Origin: Eupeodes corollae
Taxonomy: Eukaryota > Arthropoda > Insecta > Diptera > Syrphidae
Direction of reading: 5' to 3'
DNA length: 64,000 bases
Assembly: GCF_945859685.1 (NCBI RefSeq)
Contig: NC_079148.1
Span: forward strand, 32,065,946 to 32,129,945
Below are positions 60,951 through 64,000 of this stretch, piece after piece. Position numbers and translations under genes: made by a program. A model generated the notes under the pieces. The model was not told the DNA's origin. It saw nothing but the letters and a program-made list of their open reading frames with translations, and did not search any database. Every line of letters begins with the position of its first letter. Position 1 is the first letter of the stretch.

Positions 60951-62539
60951 TTCGGTGGAAATTGCAAAAAGTATCCTTATTTTTTGTCTAACGGTAGAAA
61001 CTCAACTTTACCCCAATTTTCCCTACGCTCATATAGAAAGTGTATGTTACTCCGTAGGAATACAAGTACACGTACACGCGCGTTAACGGGAAGTCCGCGC
61101 AGCGCAACCAGAATCGAAGAATCTGATTCTGAATTTATATTTTTTATTATACTCGTGAATGCGAGGAGAACAAAAATAAAAATAAAAATCTCTAAGGCTG
61201 TGGCCAACATATTTCCTCAAAAGTAGAATACTCGTACTCATAGATAAAATCCAATATACTTAATAGGGATCCTTATAAGGAACCATTGCCATATTACCTA
61301 AAGAAAGTTGTCTTATTCTTAAAGCTGTTTTGTTAGTGTATTTTGTTAACTTGAAATTCAGTTTCATGGCTCATTAGTGACAATAAAAATTCAATTAAAC
61401 GCATGTAGCGGCCTGATCCACAAGCGTCAAGTTAATTATTTTTGGCTTGTCATGCACGCTTCTTCAAAACGTTTAAATATGACAGATTTCGGAGCGGAGC
61501 GGTATATCGTATATTATAGCTCACTTAACTTACATTTACATTTAACCTACCCCTCTAAGGAAATGTAAACTTTTTTTATGTCGCGAAACTAAGTTTAGGA
61601 ATATAAAAGCGGCCGGCAAAAAAGTATCTACTTGCTATGTATCGCACTTATTAAAGTATCTCTCTTTGTGTTTCTATGTTTTTTTGCAAGTGGCAGGAAA
61701 ATTGGGTTAGATTAAGGGGTGACATAGATATTATTGGGGCTGTTATTTTTATATGAACTAGACACGTAGGTATGTTATAGTACCTCGGTATGAGCTTAGT
61801 GATAGTGAGTTATGAGCTAAGTTGATTGTGATGAGGACTGACGACCGCGACGAGGAGAGGTGATAATTATGCGAATGAAAACAATGACGACATCATACTG
61901 TCAGTATCTATCAGTATACCTTGTTGAAAGTCGAGTGTTCTATATGTAACATTCATATGGGAGTTAAGTGAGTGACAGCAAAGCAAATAATATGTATCTG
62001 CAGTTTTGACGGATGACGGATGCTTCTATGGGGAATGAATTTTATACATAAAGGATTTTTTTATTTCATTGCTATCTCGCAGGCAATATTATGATAATCA
62101 AGAAATTCTGTTAACGAGATAATTATGAATGAAATGAGCAACAGCTGGTTACAGTTCAAGAAGTAAGGGTTGTAGATAAAGTGAGTTTTGCCAAAAAGTG
62201 ATTTCCATAATTTCATTGTTTTGTGGGTTTGGTTTATGATTGGTATGAATTTTATTGAATAGAGGAGTATAAAAATGAGTGTTTGTTTTAATTTATTATG
62301 ATTTTATTGGATTGACTGGTATATGGTTATATCCTCCGTCTTTTATTTGGTGATGATGAATGACGAATGATGACTAATAGTTCAAATTATACTAACTCAT
62401 ACTAGAAGAATATGAGTGGAAAGTCAAAAAATATGCAATGCACAAACTGAACTAATTCAATTTAAGTTTTATTTTAAATTCTTATTAAATTGTGTTTTCA
62501 GAGATAAATAACTTTGAAACAGAATAAGACTAAGACACT
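60951..62539. other. Gene-free stretch, nothing firm
   Basis: Includes TATAAAAG at 61,612-61,619 on the plus strand followed by GC-rich CGGCCGG, which looks promoter-like, but no coding sequence follows within the window. The overlapping frames at 60,977-61,226 lie on opposite strands of one sequence and have no recognisable domain. Confidence 0.35.
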
Positions 62540-63260
62540 TTTTTTAAAATCGACGTTTGTAGATTTGTCTTGCTTAAAACGATAACAAAATATTAGTAAA
62601 AATATTTTGTGTGAGATAAATAATTTGAAGTCAATATCTTTCATTTTTCTCCTAATATACTTGTGTCGAAAAACATTTTTTATAAGTTTTTTTGTTGTTT
62701 GTTTGTATTTTCTTGTGTTTTCGAAAAAGTTGTCAGTTGAGTTTTTCTAACAGATTAGCTAAAACTTACCAACAATATTTTGCAACTTACAGTTTTATTT
62801 CAAAATTTATTACTTTTAACGAGATTTTTAGTCGAAAACTATTTTTTTCCAATTTTATTAGCATTTATTGAATGTTATTATTTCTGATATGAACAAATAA
62901 AAATTGGATTTTTCTAATAAGATTTTGCACAAAATGAAATAATTTTGAAGTCAATACTTTTGTTTATTCACGAGATATTGAGAATTGAAAATCTATTTTT
63001 AGCAATTTCGCATACTATATTTGCAGATTTTAATTATGAAATATGAAAAAAAACTGCTAGATTTTTAAAAAGGCTTTACTGAATGTCGAAGACAATATTT
63101 TCCTTAAGATGAAATTTGTTTGAAATCAATATTTATAATTTTTGAAAAGGTAACTTCATTTTTAGTTGTGGTAATATTTTGTAGGTTTGTATTTTTTGTA
63201 AAAAAAAACTCTCAATTCGATTCTTCTCAAAATTTTATTAGAAGTCTTGGCCACATTAAT
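62540..63260 (-). repeat. Highly diverged relative of repeat family A
   Basis: The order GATTTGTCTTGCTTAAAA, then repeated tracts like AGTCGAAAACTATTTTT and AACTCTCAATTCGATTCTTC, follows the reverse complement of family A internal units at a similar period. Identity is low and no family end is preserved, so the assignment is tentative. Confidence 0.4.
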
Positions 63261-64000
63261 TATTTTGGATAACGATAATTTGTTTGTTCAGAAGAAAAGA
63301 GAAGTCGAAAAAAGTAAGTTCCCGATTTTTTTGCGTTGCTACAGAAAGGTACCGTTTATTTGTTTTTAAGTTTTTTTACAAACTAATCAACCGATTTCAA
63401 TTACTCTTTTTTTGCACAAGCGTTGGTATTGTCTTAACAAGATTTGATAATCAATAAGTTCATAATTTTTTTTGACTTTTAAACAAAATTCAAGTTAATT
63501 TTTCAAAATTCTATATCTCAGAAAGGGGTTAACATTTTTTAACGTAAGCCAAATTTCCTAACAAAAGTAATTAAAAAAAACAGCTCCAACGATTTTCAAA
63601 TAAAGTATCTTTGAAAAATTAAATGGCATTAAAATTTTTGAAGAAAAACCTATTTTGTATGTGAATTTTTAAATCTTAAATCCTCAAAACAATTTAATGA
63701 AGGTTTCTATGTAGCTTTTCCTTCAATATACTGTTAGTTGCTTTTCATTACTTGTATTAAAAAATTTATTATTTGTCAGTAGTAAGGTAGATTTATACCG
63801 TAACTCTGTAAATTGTGCAATATAGTTTAAGAAAAAATGTAAGAATATTCTGCTACAATAAATACAATACAATACAAAAAATATAAAAAATATTTTTGAA
63901 CAGACTTTTTGAGTACATGAACCAGTTTGTACGATATAGCCTCTCATTTTAATTGGGAGTCCTTTGTGTATCTTTATGTACTATTATCTGTATAACAACA
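63261..64000. other. AT-rich end of window, nothing recognised
   Basis: No open frame with protein features. The small minus-strand frame at 63,723-63,947 is hydrophobic low-complexity sequence expected from AT-rich DNA. Confidence 0.45.

Noticed and set aside
60977..61226. Opposite-strand pair of ~80-codon frames, one with a hydrophobic start
   Set aside because: No supporting splice sites or domain; the hydrophobic stretch comes from an AT-rich tract.
1..64000. CRISPR array or bacterial operon structure
   Set aside because: No regularly spaced short direct repeats with unique spacers, and the genes are intron-bearing animal genes.

Overview
This is nuclear genomic DNA of an insect, most likely a higher fly (Diptera). 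It is AT-rich, has introns of about 60-70 bp with standard GT-AG borders, encodes two pickpocket-type DEG/ENaC channels (a family greatly expanded in flies), and carries dense families of short interspersed and MITE-like repeats. Nothing bacterial, organellar or viral was seen.

Layout. 1-15.8 kb: no supportable gene; several repeat families (a 1.0-1.45 kb element with ~172-bp internal repeats, a TTA-flanked MITE family, tRNA-derived SINE remnants) and a dead LINE reverse transcriptase at 11.4-12.4 kb. 15,843-17,791 (+): a three-exon gene for a 607-residue AT-hook and single-zinc-finger protein. 18,327-35,327 (+): two tandem pickpocket-like channel genes of 7 and 8 exons that share intron positions and phases. 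35,750-50,328 (-): two tandem gamma-glutamyltransferase genes of 6 and 8 coding exons, also with shared intron positions, convergent with the channel pair. 50.3-64 kb: no coding exon recognised; it probably holds the 5' non-coding exon(s) and promoter of the distal gamma-glutamyltransferase gene, plus more repeats, including a diverged tandem-repeat field at 58.85-60.95 kb.

The main discovery candidate lies in the 9.2-kb second intron of the first channel gene. A decayed RTE-type LINE occupies ~19.3-27.3 kb. It is interrupted by a complete 5,412-bp DNA transposon (20,539-25,950) with 20-bp terminal inverted repeats, a TAA target duplication and 618-bp terminal arms that pair without a single gap. 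Removing the element plus one TAA restores the LINE reading frame exactly. The transposon carries one minus-strand gene with two introns, two zinc-finger-like N-terminal modules and a nuclease-like acidic signature (HEEAD, SDTD, GCDF) resembling the XPG/FEN/PIN fold. This best fits the AcademX group of DNA transposons, though that assignment is from memory and unverified.

Functional reading. The channels and gamma-glutamyltransferases are both surface membrane proteins, but nothing in the sequence ties them into one pathway; each pair is best read as a local tandem duplication. The proximal gamma-glutamyltransferase has substitutions at positions that bind the glutamyl group, so it may have changed or reduced activity. 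All gene models were built by hand from splice signals and phase agreement. No homology search was run.
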